Below are positions 51,535 to 60,974 of a DNA stretch of 64,000 bases, in pieces. The DNA comes from Actinophytocola sp963826035. GTDB taxonomy: Bacteria > Actinomycetota > Actinomycetes > Mycobacteriales > Pseudonocardiaceae. Each line of letters opens with the position of its first letter. The first letter of the stretch is position 1. Under the pieces are notes generated by a model. It worked only from the letters and a program-made list of their open reading frames with translations, did no database searches and was not told the DNA's origin. The position numbers and the translations under genes were made by a program. The DNA lies in contig CAWGVZ010000008.1 in assembly GCA_963826035.1 (NCBI GenBank), forward strand, positions 186,001 through 250,000, in the 5' to 3' direction.

Positions 51535-52187
51535 ACCTGATCGAGCTGACCGGCGTGACCAAGGAGTACCCGGGCGGGGTGACCGCGCTGCGCGAGGTCA
51601 GCCTGTCGGTCGGGTACGGCGAGCTGGTCGGCATCGTCGGCCCGTCGGGTTCGGGCAAGTCGACCATGCTGCACCTCATCGGCACGCTGGACCGGCCGTC
51701 GGCGGGGGTGGTGCGCATCGACGGGCACGACGTGGCGGAGCTGACCGACCGGCAGCTCTCGGCGCTGCGGGCGCGTCGGATCGGGTTCGTGTTCCAGCAG
51801 TTCCACCTCGCGCCCGGACAGTCCGCTGTGGACAACGTGGCCGACGGCCTGCTGTACGCGGGGGTTCCGATCGCCGAACGCCGTCACCGCGCGGAGACCA
51901 CCCTCACGCGGGTCGGGCTCGCCGGCCGCCTCGACCACCGGCCGCACGAGCTGTCCGGCGGGGAGCGGCAGCGGGTGGCGATCGCGCGGGCCGTGGCCGG
52001 CGGGCCGACGCTGCTGCTGGCCGACGAGCCGACCGGCAACCTCGACACGGCGTCCGGCGCCGGGGTGATGGCGCTGCTGTGGGAGCTGCACTCGGCGGGC
52101 ACGACGGTCGTGGTGATCACGCACGACCGGGAGATCGCGGCGAGCCTGCCGCGCCAGGTCGCGCTGCGCGACGGGGAGGTGGTCTAG
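51531..52187 (+). CDS. ABC transporter ATP-binding protein, MacB/LolD type (module 1)
   Basis: A 218-residue ATPase. Walker A GPSGSGKST, FVFQQFHL, signature LSGGERQR, Walker B LLLADEPTGNLD and THD. It fits the LolD/MacB group, which powers mechanotransmission through FtsX-like permeases rather than bulk import. ATG at 51531 overlaps the adaptor stop (ATGA). The permease gene follows with no gap. Confidence 0.93.
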   Translation: MNLIELTGVTKEYPGGVTALREVSLSVGYGELVGIVGPSGSGKSTMLHLIGTLDRPSAGVVRIDGHDVAELTDRQLSALRARRIGFVFQQFHLAPGQSAVDNVADGLLYAGVPIAERRHRAETTLTRVGLAGRLDHRPHELSGGERQRVAIARAVAGGPTLLLADEPTGNLDTASGAGVMALLWELHSAGTTVVVITHDREIAASLPRQVALRDGEVV

Positions 52188-53375
52188 ATGCTCACGCCGG
52201 CACGACTGCGGCCGAGGGATGTGGTCCGGGTCGGTGGTGCGGGGCTGCGGACCCGGCCGATGCGGGTGTTCCTGTCCGCGCTGGGTATCGCGATCGGCAT
52301 CGCCGCCATGACCGCGGTGGTCGGGGTGTCGTCGTCGAGCCGGGCCGAGCTGGACCGCCAGCTCGCCGAGCTGGGGACCAACCTGCTCACCGTGGCACCC
52401 GGCAACACGATGACCGGTGGCACGGCCACGCTGCCGACCGAGTCCGTGGAGATGATCGCCAGGATCGGCCCGGTCGAACGGGTGGCGGCGACGGGCGAGG
52501 TGTCCGACGCGAACGTCTACCGCAACGACCGGATCCCCGAGGTGGAGACCGGTGGACTCTCGGTACTCGCCGCGCATCTCGACCTGCCGGAGACCGTCGG
52601 CGTCACGCTCGACGACGGCACCTGGCTGAACGCGGCCACCGAGCGGTACCCGGCCGTGGTGCTCGGGTCGAGGACTGCCGAGCAGCTGGGCATCCGCACG
52701 GCCGGCGGACAGATCTCCGTCGGCGGCAGGTGGTTCACGGTCATCGGCATCCTCGACGCCGCGCCGCTGGCGCCGGAGCTGGACGCGGCCGCGCTGATCG
52801 GCTGGCCGGCCGCGAAGTCCTATGTGGACTTCGACGGCTACCCGACGACCGTCTACACGCGAGCGACGGACACGGCGGTCGAGGCGACGGCGGCCGTGCT
52901 GGCCGCCACCGCCAACCCGGAGTCGCCGGACGAGGTCCAGGTGTCCCGGCCGTCGGACGCGCTGGCCGCCCGCCAGGCCACCGACCGCGCGTTCACCGGG
53001 CTCCTGCTCGGGTTGGGCGCGGTGGCGCTGCTGGTCGGCGGTGTCGGGGTGGCGAACACGATGGTGATCTCGGTCCTCGAACGGCGCGCGGAGATCGGTC
53101 TGCGGCGGTCACTCGGCGCCACCCGGGGCCAGATCCGGCTCCAGTTCGTGGCCGAGTCGCTGCTGCTGTCCGCGCTCGGCGGCCTCGGCGGGGTGCTCCT
53201 GGGAATCGCGGTGACCGGCGGATACGCGGCCACCCGGTCGTGGCCGACCGTGGTACCGGCCTGGGTGCTGTTCGGCGGGGTCGGCACCACGCTGGTGATC
53301 GGCGCGCTGGCCGGCCTGTACCCGGCGATCCGCGCCGCCCGCCTGTCACCGACCGAGGCACTGGCCGCCGCATAG
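52188..53375 (+). CDS. FtsX-like ABC permease, MacB type (module 1)
   Basis: A 395-residue permease with one N-terminal membrane segment, a ~220-residue extracytoplasmic MacB periplasmic domain (ELGTNLLTVAPGNTM) and three C-terminal segments including RRAEIGLRRSLGATRGQI, the FtsX-family coupling helix. It starts directly after the ATPase stop. Likely role: extrusion or signalling across the envelope, with the adaptor and lipoprotein. Confidence 0.92.
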   Translation: MLTPARLRPRDVVRVGGAGLRTRPMRVFLSALGIAIGIAAMTAVVGVSSSSRAELDRQLAELGTNLLTVAPGNTMTGGTATLPTESVEMIARIGPVERVAATGEVSDANVYRNDRIPEVETGGLSVLAAHLDLPETVGVTLDDGTWLNAATERYPAVVLGSRTAEQLGIRTAGGQISVGGRWFTVIGILDAAPLAPELDAAALIGWPAAKSYVDFDGYPTTVYTRATDTAVEATAAVLAATANPESPDEVQVSRPSDALAARQATDRAFTGLLLGLGAVALLVGGVGVANTMVISVLERRAEIGLRRSLGATRGQIRLQFVAESLLLSALGGLGGVLLGIAVTGGYAATRSWPTVVPAWVLFGGVGTTLVIGALAGLYPAIRAARLSPTEALAAA

Positions 53376-53383
53376 CGAAAGGC

Positions 53384-55225
53384 TTATGCCAGGGACTCCA
53401 GCCAGGTTCGGTGCAGTGCGGCGAAGCGGCCGCCAGACGGCTCCTCGATCAGGTCCTCGGGGGTGCCGTCCTCGACGATGCGGCCGTCCTCCACCACCAG
53501 CACCCGGTCGGCGATCAGCACGGTCGACAGCCGGTGCGCGATGATCAGCGCCGTGCGGTCGGCCAGTACCGACTCCAGCGCGCGCTGCACCGCGCGTTCC
53601 GTGGGAACGTCCAAACTGGACGTCGCCTCGTCGAGCACCAGCACGGCCGGGTCGGCCAGGAACGCCCGCGCGAACGCCACCATCTGCCGTTGACCCGCCG
53701 ACAGCCGGCCGCCGCGCTTGCGGACGTTCGTGTCGTAGCCCTCCGGCAGCGCGCTGATGAACTCGTGCGCCCCGACGGCCGTCGCGGCCGCCTCGATCTC
53801 CGCGCGGGTGGCGTCCGGGCGGGCCAGCGCGATGTTGTCGGCCACCGAGCCGGCGAACAGGAAGTTCTCCTGGGTCACGGTGACCACCGCGCGGCGCAGG
53901 TCGGTGTCGGCCACGTCCCGCAGGTCGACGCCGTCCAGCCGGACGGCACCGGCCGTCGGGTCGTAGAACCGGCCGACCAGCTTGGCGAGGGTGGACTTGC
54001 CGGCGCCCGTCGCGCCGACCAGCGCCACCGTCTGGCCGGCGGGGATGGTCAGGTCGAACTCGGGCAGCACCACCGGCCCGTCGGCCGAGTACCGGAACGC
54101 CACCCGGTCGAACTCCACCGTCCGGCCGACGGCCGCGTGCTCCGGCAGCGCCACGGGCGACACCGGCTCCACGACCGCGGGCTCCTCCTGGAGCAGACCG
54201 GAGATCTTCTCCAGCGCCGCGCTCGCCGCCGTGTAGGAGTTGGCGAACATGGCCAGCTCGTCGAGTGGGTCGTAGAACCGCCGCAGGTACAAGGTGAACG
54301 CGGTCAGCACGCCGAGCTCCAGCCCACCGTCGACCACCCGCACGGCGCCGATGGCCAGCACGAGCGCGAGCGACAGGTTACCGACCAGGCGCACGGTCAT
54401 CGTGTACCTGGCGACCACGATCAGCGCGTCCTTGTTGGCCGCGCGGAACCGGTCGTTCAGTGCCGCCATGATCGACTCGTTGCGGCCCTCCCGGCGGAAC
54501 GCCTGCACGGCGCGCATGCCGTTCATCGACTCGACGAACTGCACGATGATCTTCGCGATGGCGCCGCGGGTGCCCCGGTAGGACGCCCGCGAGCGGATGT
54601 AGAACCACCGGGTCACCCACAGCAGCGGGATCAGGCCGGCCAGCACCATCAGTGCCATCGGCACGTCCAGGACCAGCAGCATGACGGCGATGCCCACCAC
54701 CGACAGCACGGCGGTCAGCAGCCCGTCGAGCCCGTCCTCCAGCAGGTCGTGGAGGGAGTCGACGTCGCTCGTCAGTCGTGAGATCACCTTGCCGGACGTG
54801 TACTTCTCGTGGAACGCGATCGACAGCCGCTGCGCGTGGCTGAAGATCCGCTTGCGCAGGTCGAGCAGCACGTCCTGCCCGAGGCGGCCGGCGACCTTCA
54901 GGAACGCGAACCGCATGCCGGCCGCGCCCAGCCCGGAGAACAGGTAGGCGCCGACGCACCAGGCGAGTGTGGTGGTCTCGCCGTTCACCGCGGCGGGGAT
55001 GCCGGTGTCGATGGCGATCGCGATGATCAGCGGACCGGCCAGCGTCAGGACGTTCTCCAGCACCACCAGCAGCAGGGCGAGCAGCGCGCCGCCGAGCCGG
55101 GGCCGGACGAGCGAGCCGAGCAGCCGCCGCGAGCGGGCCTCCAGCCGGCCGCTCACCAGCGCCGTCAGTTCCTCGTTGTCCTCGGCGGCGACGCCCCGCC
55201 ACTCTTCTTCCGTGTCCGTGCTCAT
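53384..55225 (-). CDS. ABC exporter half-transporter (with the partner at 55222)
   Basis: A 613-residue protein with an N-terminal six-helix ABC_membrane domain and a C-terminal ATPase: Walker A GATGAGKST, signature LSAGQRQM (note LSAGQ rather than LSGGQ), Walker B VLVLDEATSSLD, and H-loop IAHRLST. It is the second gene of a two-gene operon and should form a heterodimer with the protein encoded just upstream. Start ATG at 55225 overlaps that gene's stop (ATGA). Such exporters in actinobacteria carry drugs, lipids or peptides. Confidence 0.92.
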   Translation of the reverse strand: MSTDTEEEWRGVAAEDNEELTALVSGRLEARSRRLLGSLVRPRLGGALLALLLVVLENVLTLAGPLIIAIAIDTGIPAAVNGETTTLAWCVGAYLFSGLGAAGMRFAFLKVAGRLGQDVLLDLRKRIFSHAQRLSIAFHEKYTSGKVISRLTSDVDSLHDLLEDGLDGLLTAVLSVVGIAVMLLVLDVPMALMVLAGLIPLLWVTRWFYIRSRASYRGTRGAIAKIIVQFVESMNGMRAVQAFRREGRNESIMAALNDRFRAANKDALIVVARYTMTVRLVGNLSLALVLAIGAVRVVDGGLELGVLTAFTLYLRRFYDPLDELAMFANSYTAASAALEKISGLLQEEPAVVEPVSPVALPEHAAVGRTVEFDRVAFRYSADGPVVLPEFDLTIPAGQTVALVGATGAGKSTLAKLVGRFYDPTAGAVRLDGVDLRDVADTDLRRAVVTVTQENFLFAGSVADNIALARPDATRAEIEAAATAVGAHEFISALPEGYDTNVRKRGGRLSAGQRQMVAFARAFLADPAVLVLDEATSSLDVPTERAVQRALESVLADRTALIIAHRLSTVLIADRVLVVEDGRIVEDGTPEDLIEEPSGGRFAALHRTWLESLA

Positions 55226-57009
55226 GCCACCTCACTCCGTAGGTCTTCGTCCGAAGTGGACAGTAAGCTCCGGTACTCCTCGTTGGTGGCCAGCAGTTCC
55301 GAGTGCGTGCCGACGGCGGCGATCCGGCCGTCGATCAGCATGGCCACCCGGTCGGCCAGCTGCACCGTGCTCGACCGGTGCGCCACCACCAGAGCGGTGA
55401 CGTCGGTCAGCACGCTGCGCAGCGCGTGCTCCACCTCGGCCTCCGTGTGAACGTCCAAAGCGGACAGTGGGTCGTCGAGCACCAGCAGCGCCGGGCGGCC
55501 CACCACCGCACGGGCGAGCGCCAGCCGCTGCCGCTGCCCACCGGACAACGACAGCCCCTGCTCGCCGATCCGCGTGTCCAGCCCCCACGGCAGTGCCTCG
55601 ACGAAATCCTCGGCCGAGGCGATCCGCAGTGCCTGCCGTACGTCGTCATCCGTTGCGCCGGCCGTCCCGAGTGCGACGTTCTCCTTGACACTGGCGGAGA
55701 ACAGCACGGGCTCCTCGAACGCCGTGGCGACCACCGTCCGCAGCTCGGTCAGGTCGAGGTCGCGCACGTCGACCCCGTCGACCGTGACCCGGCCGCCGGT
55801 GACGTCGGCCAGCCGGCCGACCAGTCCGGTGAGCGTGGTCTTGCCGGACCCGGTGGCGCCGACGAGGGCGACCGTCTCGCCGGGCCGCACGTCGAGGGTC
55901 ACCCCGCGCAGCACCTCCTCGGTGGCGCCCGGATAGGCGAAGCGCACGTTCTCGAACCGCAGGTGCCCGCGCACCCTGGCGGGCAGCGGCCGGGGCCGGT
56001 CCGGCCCGGTGATGGTCACCTCGGCGTCGCGCACCTCCCAGTACCGCGCCGACGCGGTCGCCGCCTGGTTCGACTCGGCCAGCAACCAGCCGATCGAGTC
56101 GGTCGGCCAGCGCAGGTAGGTGGCCACCGCCACGGCCGCCACCAGCGTGCCGATGGTCATCGACCCGTCGGCGATGGCGAACGTGCCGTACAGCAGATGT
56201 CCACCGATGGCCAGCTCCGGCAGCACGATGATCGCCGCCCACAGCAGGCCGGCCACGTGCACCTTCCGCAACTCCGTGTGCCGCAGCTCGCGGGCCTGCT
56301 CGGCGAACTCGGCGGCCAGCCGGGGGCCACGGCCGAACGCCTTGAGCACCCGGATACCGAGCACCGACTCCTCGACGCTCGTGGCGAGGTCACCCGTCTG
56401 GTCCTGCGACCGGCGAGCCAGCACCGAGTACTTCGACTCGTAGAGCGTGGAGATCAGGATGAGCGGCGCGGCGCAGCCGAGGGAGATCAGCCCGAGCGTC
56501 GGCGACAGGATGAACAGCACCACCAGCCCGAGCACCAGCGTCAACGTGTTGACCACCAGGAAGATCAGCGCGAACGCGATGAACCGCCGCAGCGTGGACA
56601 GGTCCGAAACGGCGCGGGACAACAGTTGCCCCGACTGCCACCGGTCGTGGAACGCGATCGGGAGTCGTTGCAGGTGGTGGTAGAGGTCGTTGCGCATCTC
56701 CGCTTCGACCTGCGTGCTCGGCGCGGCGATCAGCCGGCGCCGGATGTAGAACATGACGGCCTCGCCGGTACCCAGCAGCGCGATGCCGGCGACGAACCAG
56801 CCGAGCATCCGGGAGTCCCCGCTGGCCACCGGTCCGTCGAGAATCTGCTGGATCACCAGGGGAATCGCGAGGCCGCAGAGCATGGACCCGAGCACCGCGG
56901 CGCCCGAGCCGAACATGCGACGGCGTACCGGTTTGAGGTATGGGGCCAGCCGCCGCAGTGACGCGATGGTGGCGCTGCGGGCAGGCGGATCTACAACGTT
57001 GTTGCTCAT
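55222..57009 (-). CDS. ABC exporter half-transporter (first gene of the pair)
   Basis: A 595-residue protein: ABC_membrane domain, then ATPase with Walker A GATGSGKTT, signature LSGGQRQRL, Walker B LLVLDDPLSALD and H-loop VAHRSST. The Walker B ends in DD rather than DE, so the catalytic Glu is replaced by Asp; in heterodimeric exporters one site is often degenerate in this way. The ATG at 57009 has GGGGAG upstream. Confidence 0.92.
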   Translation of the reverse strand: MSNNVVDPPARSATIASLRRLAPYLKPVRRRMFGSGAAVLGSMLCGLAIPLVIQQILDGPVASGDSRMLGWFVAGIALLGTGEAVMFYIRRRLIAAPSTQVEAEMRNDLYHHLQRLPIAFHDRWQSGQLLSRAVSDLSTLRRFIAFALIFLVVNTLTLVLGLVVLFILSPTLGLISLGCAAPLILISTLYESKYSVLARRSQDQTGDLATSVEESVLGIRVLKAFGRGPRLAAEFAEQARELRHTELRKVHVAGLLWAAIIVLPELAIGGHLLYGTFAIADGSMTIGTLVAAVAVATYLRWPTDSIGWLLAESNQAATASARYWEVRDAEVTITGPDRPRPLPARVRGHLRFENVRFAYPGATEEVLRGVTLDVRPGETVALVGATGSGKTTLTGLVGRLADVTGGRVTVDGVDVRDLDLTELRTVVATAFEEPVLFSASVKENVALGTAGATDDDVRQALRIASAEDFVEALPWGLDTRIGEQGLSLSGGQRQRLALARAVVGRPALLVLDDPLSALDVHTEAEVEHALRSVLTDVTALVVAHRSSTVQLADRVAMLIDGRIAAVGTHSELLATNEEYRSLLSTSDEDLRSEVA

Positions 57010-57132
57010 GATCTCCCCATGCGGTGCCCACCGACGGTATGCGAGTACCCCCGGGGACGGCATCTGGTTTTCCCGCCCTCCACCTTCCGACCTCGACCAC
57101 ACTGGAGGTCAAGCTGCGGCATGATCTGGGTC

Positions 57133-57378
57133 ATGACTCGACCGGAGGCGGTGCGCTTTCTCCGCACCGAGGCGACGATGGCCTTCCCGGAGGGCCGTCT
57201 ACTGGCCCTGCGCGACGGGCAACTACACGTACTGGCGCCGGACGGGTGGACCAGACTGCGCAGCACCCGGCCGCCGGGCACCAGCTGGCTGACCCGCGAG
57301 GAGGCCGAGGACTGGTGTGAACGGGAGGGCTGGGCTTTGCACCTGCTGAACGAGGTCCCAACAACGAACCGGATCTGA
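57133..57378 (+). CDS. Small hypothetical protein (81 aa)
   Basis: An 81-residue soluble protein with Trp-rich C-terminal half (SWLTREEAEDWCEREGWALHLLNEVP). ATG at 57133; another in-frame ATG at 57121 has GGAGG 12 nt upstream, so the start may be four residues longer. It is divergent from the ABC exporter operon and ends just before a family B repeat. No family recognised. Confidence 0.65.
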   Translation: MTRPEAVRFLRTEATMAFPEGRLLALRDGQLHVLAPDGWTRLRSTRPPGTSWLTREEAEDWCEREGWALHLLNEVPTTNRI

Positions 57379-57401
57379 CCCGGCGGCTGCGGCTATCGTG
57401 C

Positions 57402-57456
57402 AGGGAACGACGCCTTCACTGCGTTGACCGCAGTGAACGACGCCTTCCCCGCATTA
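57402..57456. repeat. Family B repeat, copy 2
   Basis: Two GAACGACGCCTTC units (57405 and 57435), with GCGTTGACCGCAGT between them, ending CCGCATTA. The TTA at 57454-57456 is the SepH stop codon. It lies between the small plus-strand gene and sepH, which converge. Confidence 0.85.
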
Positions 57457-58597
57457 GCGGTTGGAGCGGGTGCCCAGCAGGACGTCTTCCCATGAGGGCA
57501 CGGTCGGGCGCGCTTTGCGGCCCTTGCGCTTCGGGGCCGGGGCGGGAGGCGGTTCGGCCTTGGCCGCCGCGGGCTCAGCCTTCGGCTCGGGCTCCGCGGC
57601 AGCCGGTTCGGGGGCTGGTTCAGGGGCGGGTGCGGGTGGTGGCGTCACCGGAGCCGGCTTGGCGGCGGGTGCGGCCTTCGGGGTCGGGGCGGGAGTGGGC
57701 GCTGGCTGCTGGACGGGTGCGCGCGATCGCTGGCGAGGCGGGCGCGGGCTGAGCAGGAGCGGGTGCGCGCGATGCTGGCGAGGCGGGCGCGCGAGTTTCC
57801 TCCTCCACGAGGTCAACGGCATCAACAGGGGTAGCGGCGTCAACGGTGTCGTCGGTCAGCTCGATGTCCTGCACGAAATCCTGCTCGGTACGCGGTGCGT
57901 CGCCACCAACGGCCTGCCGGTGCTCGACGCGCTCAGCGGCGGCCACCGGAACGTCGACCTCGAGCGCAAGCGCTTGCGCGGCCAGTTCGGTGACCGGCCG
58001 AACAGTCCGCAGCTGCCGGTTCGGGTTGGGGTCGAGCAGGTCAAGGGCGTGATCATCCAACGGCGTGACGGTCCCGCCATGCGCGCCCGGGTGAAAGGAC
58101 CAGTGCGCGTGGTTGTTGGACCGTCCGGCGGTCCAGGTGAGCTGGACGACCCACTTGCCGTCCTCGCCCTTCCACGAGTCCCACAGCGCGGCCGAGTAGT
58201 CCTGGCCCCGCGCGGTGAAGGCGGTGGACACGACCTCGCCCAGCTCCTGCACATCGGGCCCGTCCTCGCGGACCGGGTGCGCCCGCTGGGCCAACTCGGC
58301 CGTGCGGGAACGCTCGAGCAGCACGGGGTACGCGAACCGCTCGACGCGCTCCGGTGGCACGCCGGCCGCTGCCGCGACCTGCTCTACGGACTCTCCCGCA
58401 CGAATGCGGGACTGGATCTCACGAGGACGCATCTGGCTCTCCAGCTCGATGGCGATCTGGCCGAGTCGGGTGATGTCTCCTCTGGCCGCCGCACGCAACC
58501 GCTCATCAGCCGGAATCTGAAAGCGCTCGCCGCGGTCGGTCTCGCAGATGACGATCTTGCCGTCCTCTCCGAGTCCGACGACCCGCAGCGCACGCAT
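57454..58597 (-). pseudogene. sepH: SepH cell-division regulator, with a one-base frameshift in the linker
   Basis: From the ATG at 58597 (GAGGAGG upstream) the frame gives the SepH N-terminal DUF3071 domain (RALRVVGLGEDGKIVICETDRGERFQIP), its HTH segment and a Pro/Ala-rich linker. The conserved SepH C-terminus (RPTVPSWEDVLLG) lies in another frame ending at 57454. The switch is at 57728-57730: two near-identical 28-bp repeats (57718 and 57767) differ by one extra C (GATCGCTGG against GATGCTGG). Without it the protein is ~380 residues. SepH stimulates FtsZ assembly at septa. Whether the shift is real is open. Confidence 0.85.
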
Positions 58598-58721
58598 CGC
58601 GGCCTCCTCGAGCGTCAGAACAGACTTCACCTCGCCAGCTGCCCACAGTAGATCGGCGGGTCGCCTTGACGTGCGAGGCGCGCCGACTACCGTGCCGACG
58701 ATCAAAGTGATCTTAGCGCCG

Positions 58722-58779
58722 AATGCCTGGAAGGCGTCGTTCCTGACGTTCAATGCCTGGAAGGCGTCGTTCCAGGCAT
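58722..58779. repeat. Family B repeat, copy 3
   Basis: AATGCCTGGAAGGCGTCGTTCC occurs twice, 30 bases apart (58723 and 58753), in opposite orientation to copies 1 and 2. The second unit forms the last nine codons of purC. Confidence 0.85.
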
Positions 58780-59616
58780 GTACCAGCCGGCCCAGGCCTG
58801 GCCGGTGATCTTCTCGTACGCCTCGACGTACCGGCCACGCGTCGCTGCCACGATCTCGGGCGGAACCGGTGGTGCGGGCGGCTTCTGGTCCCAACCGGTG
58901 CTCGCCGCCCACTCCCGCAGGAACTGCTTGTCGTAGGCGTGCTGCGGCCGGCCCGGCTCCCAGGAAGCGGCCGGCCAGAACCGCGACGAGTCGGGCGTGA
59001 GGACCTCGTCGGCCAGCACGAGCGTGCCGGCGGCGTCGACGCCGAACTCCACCTTCGTGTCGGCCACGATGATCCCGTTCGCCGCCGCGCGCTCGGCCCC
59101 GCGCCGGTAGACCTCGAGGGTCAGGTCCCGCAGCCGGTTCGCCATATCAGCGCCGACCCGGGCGACCACGTCGTCGAACGTGATGAACTCGTCGTGGCCT
59201 CCCGTGTTGTTCTTCGTGGTCGGCGTGAAGATCGGCGACGGCAGCTGGGAGCCCTCGAGCAGGCCGGGGGGCAGCGCCACCCCGGACACCGCCCCGGTCG
59301 CCTGGTACTCCCGCAGTCCCATGCCGGCCAGGTAGCCGCGTGCGATGCACTCGACCTCGACCATCCGCAGGCGCCGGCACCGGATGGCCCGGCCCGCGAA
59401 CTCCGACGGGACATCGGTGGAGATCAGGTGGTTGGGCGCGACGTCGGCCAGCTGGTCGAACCACCACACGGACAGCTGGGTGAGCAGCGCGCCCTTGTCC
59501 GGGATCGGGGTCGGCAGCACGAGGTCGTACACCGACACCCGATCCGACGCCACGAGGATCAGGTCGTCCCCGTCGGCGAAGAGCTCCCGGACCTTGCCCG
59601 TGTAGATGTGCTCCAC
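58750..59616 (-). CDS. purC: Phosphoribosylaminoimidazole-succinocarboxamide synthase
   Basis: A 288-residue SAICAR synthetase (purine synthesis step 7). Motifs: YTGKVRELF, LVASDRVSVYDLVLPTPIPDKGALLTQLS, VECIARGYLAG, TPTTKNNTGGHDEFITFD, DTKVEFGVD and ADEVLTPDSSRFW. The GTG follows the serC stop directly. The last nine residues (MPGTTPSRH) are encoded by a family B repeat, so the original C-terminus was probably different. Confidence 0.95.
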   Translation of the reverse strand: MEHIYTGKVRELFADGDDLILVASDRVSVYDLVLPTPIPDKGALLTQLSVWWFDQLADVAPNHLISTDVPSEFAGRAIRCRRLRMVEVECIARGYLAGMGLREYQATGAVSGVALPPGLLEGSQLPSPIFTPTTKNNTGGHDEFITFDDVVARVGADMANRLRDLTLEVYRRGAERAAANGIIVADTKVEFGVDAAGTLVLADEVLTPDSSRFWPAASWEPGRPQHAYDKQFLREWAASTGWDQKPPAPPVPPEIVAATRGRYVEAYEKITGQAWAGWYMPGTTPSRH

Positions 59617-60750
59617 TTAGACCCGCTCCACCAGCCAGTCGATGCACCTGGTCAGCGCGGTCACGTCCGCCGGGTCGATCGCCGGGTACATGGCCACGCG
59701 CAGCTGGTTGCGGCCCAGCTTGCGATACGGCTCCACGTCGACGATCCCGTTCGCGCGCAGCGCCTTGGCCACGGCCGCGGCGTCCGTGCCCTCGGCGAAG
59801 TCGATGGTGCCGACCACGTGCGACCGGTTCTCCGGAGCGGTGACGAACGGAGCGGCGAACGTGCTGGCCTCGGCCCACGAGTACAGCCGCCGCGCCGAGT
59901 CGGCCGTCCGCGCGGTGGTCCACGAAAGGCCGCCGTTGCCGTTCATCCAGTCCAGCTGCTCGGCCAACAGGAACAGCGTGGCGATCGCCGGGGTGTTGTA
60001 CGTCTGGTCCTTCAGCGAGTTGTCCAGCGCGGTCGGCAGCGACAGGAACTCCGGCACCCAGCGGCCGCTCGCGCCGATCTCGCCCACCCGCTCCAGCGCG
60101 GCCGGGCCCATGAGCGCGATCCACAGCCCGCCGTCGGAGGCGAACGACTTCTGCGGCGCGAAGTAGTAGACGTCGTAGTCCTCGGCGCGAGCCGGGAGCC
60201 CGGCGGCGGCGGAGGTGGCGTCGATGGCGACCAGCGCCGAGTCCGAGCCGGCCGGCCGCAGTACGGGGACGGACACGCCGGTCGACGTCTCGTTCTGCGC
60301 CCAGCCGACCAGGTCGGTGCCCTCGGCGTAGGTCAGCTCGGGTGCGGTGCCCGGCTCGGCCTTCACGACCACCGGGTCGGCGAGGAACGGCGTGGTCACG
60401 GCCTTGGCGAACTTCGCGGAGAACTCACCGAACGTGAACGCCTGCGCCCGCTCGCGGACCAGGCCGAACGCGGCCGCGTCCCAGAACGCCGTGGTGCCGC
60501 CGTTGCCGAGCACCACCTCGTAACCGTCGGGCAGCGAGAACAGCTCGCGCAGCCCGGAGCGCACGCGGCCGACCAGGGACTTCACCGGCTTCTGGCGGTG
60601 GGAGGTGCCCATCACCGCCGCGCCGTCGGCGGCCAGGCGGGCCAGCTGCTCGGGGCGCACCTTGGACGGGCCGGAACCGAATCGCCCGTCGACGGGCTTG
60701 AGATCGGCGGGCAGTACCAGGGTGGTCGGATCGGTCGAGGTCTGCGTCAT
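59617..60750 (-). CDS. serC: Phosphoserine aminotransferase
   Basis: A 377-residue PLP-dependent transaminase of the serine pathway, of the actinobacterial SerC type. VDGRFGSGPSKVRPEQL is the N-terminal signature; VLGNGGTTAFWDAAAFGL binds PLP phosphate; the Schiff-base Lys is in YYFAPQKSFASDGG. It converts 3-phosphohydroxypyruvate to phosphoserine. ATG at 60750 with GGAGGA upstream. A family F hairpin lies 54 bases upstream. Confidence 0.95.
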   Translation of the reverse strand: MTQTSTDPTTLVLPADLKPVDGRFGSGPSKVRPEQLARLAADGAAVMGTSHRQKPVKSLVGRVRSGLRELFSLPDGYEVVLGNGGTTAFWDAAAFGLVRERAQAFTFGEFSAKFAKAVTTPFLADPVVVKAEPGTAPELTYAEGTDLVGWAQNETSTGVSVPVLRPAGSDSALVAIDATSAAAGLPARAEDYDVYYFAPQKSFASDGGLWIALMGPAALERVGEIGASGRWVPEFLSLPTALDNSLKDQTYNTPAIATLFLLAEQLDWMNGNGGLSWTTARTADSARRLYSWAEASTFAAPFVTAPENRSHVVGTIDFAEGTDAAAVAKALRANGIVDVEPYRKLGRNQLRVAMYPAIDPADVTALTRCIDWLVERV

Positions 60751-60803
60751 CGGGACGGCTTCCTCCACATGAGGGGGCTGGGACGAGCGGCGCCTTTGCC
60801 GCC

Positions 60804-60974
60804 TTAGAGGGTGCGCGAACAGGGCTGTCGGTGGATGCCCGCCGCGCCGAGGGGGCCCTGGCGGCACCTCGCCGGCATCGAAGTACAACCCGGTACGACG
60901 ACGCCGGCGCGGCACCGCCAGGCACCACCTCGATCACGACGGGCATCCACCGACCCTATTCGCGCACCCTCTTA
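60804..60974. repeat. Family F hairpin element, copy 3 (171 bp)
   Basis: Ends are TTAGAGGGTGCGCGAA and its complement at 60959-60974. The inner arms match the other two copies. The right-end TTA (60972-60974) is the stop codon of the minus-strand kinase gene; the left end is 54 bases from the serC start. Confidence 0.9.
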
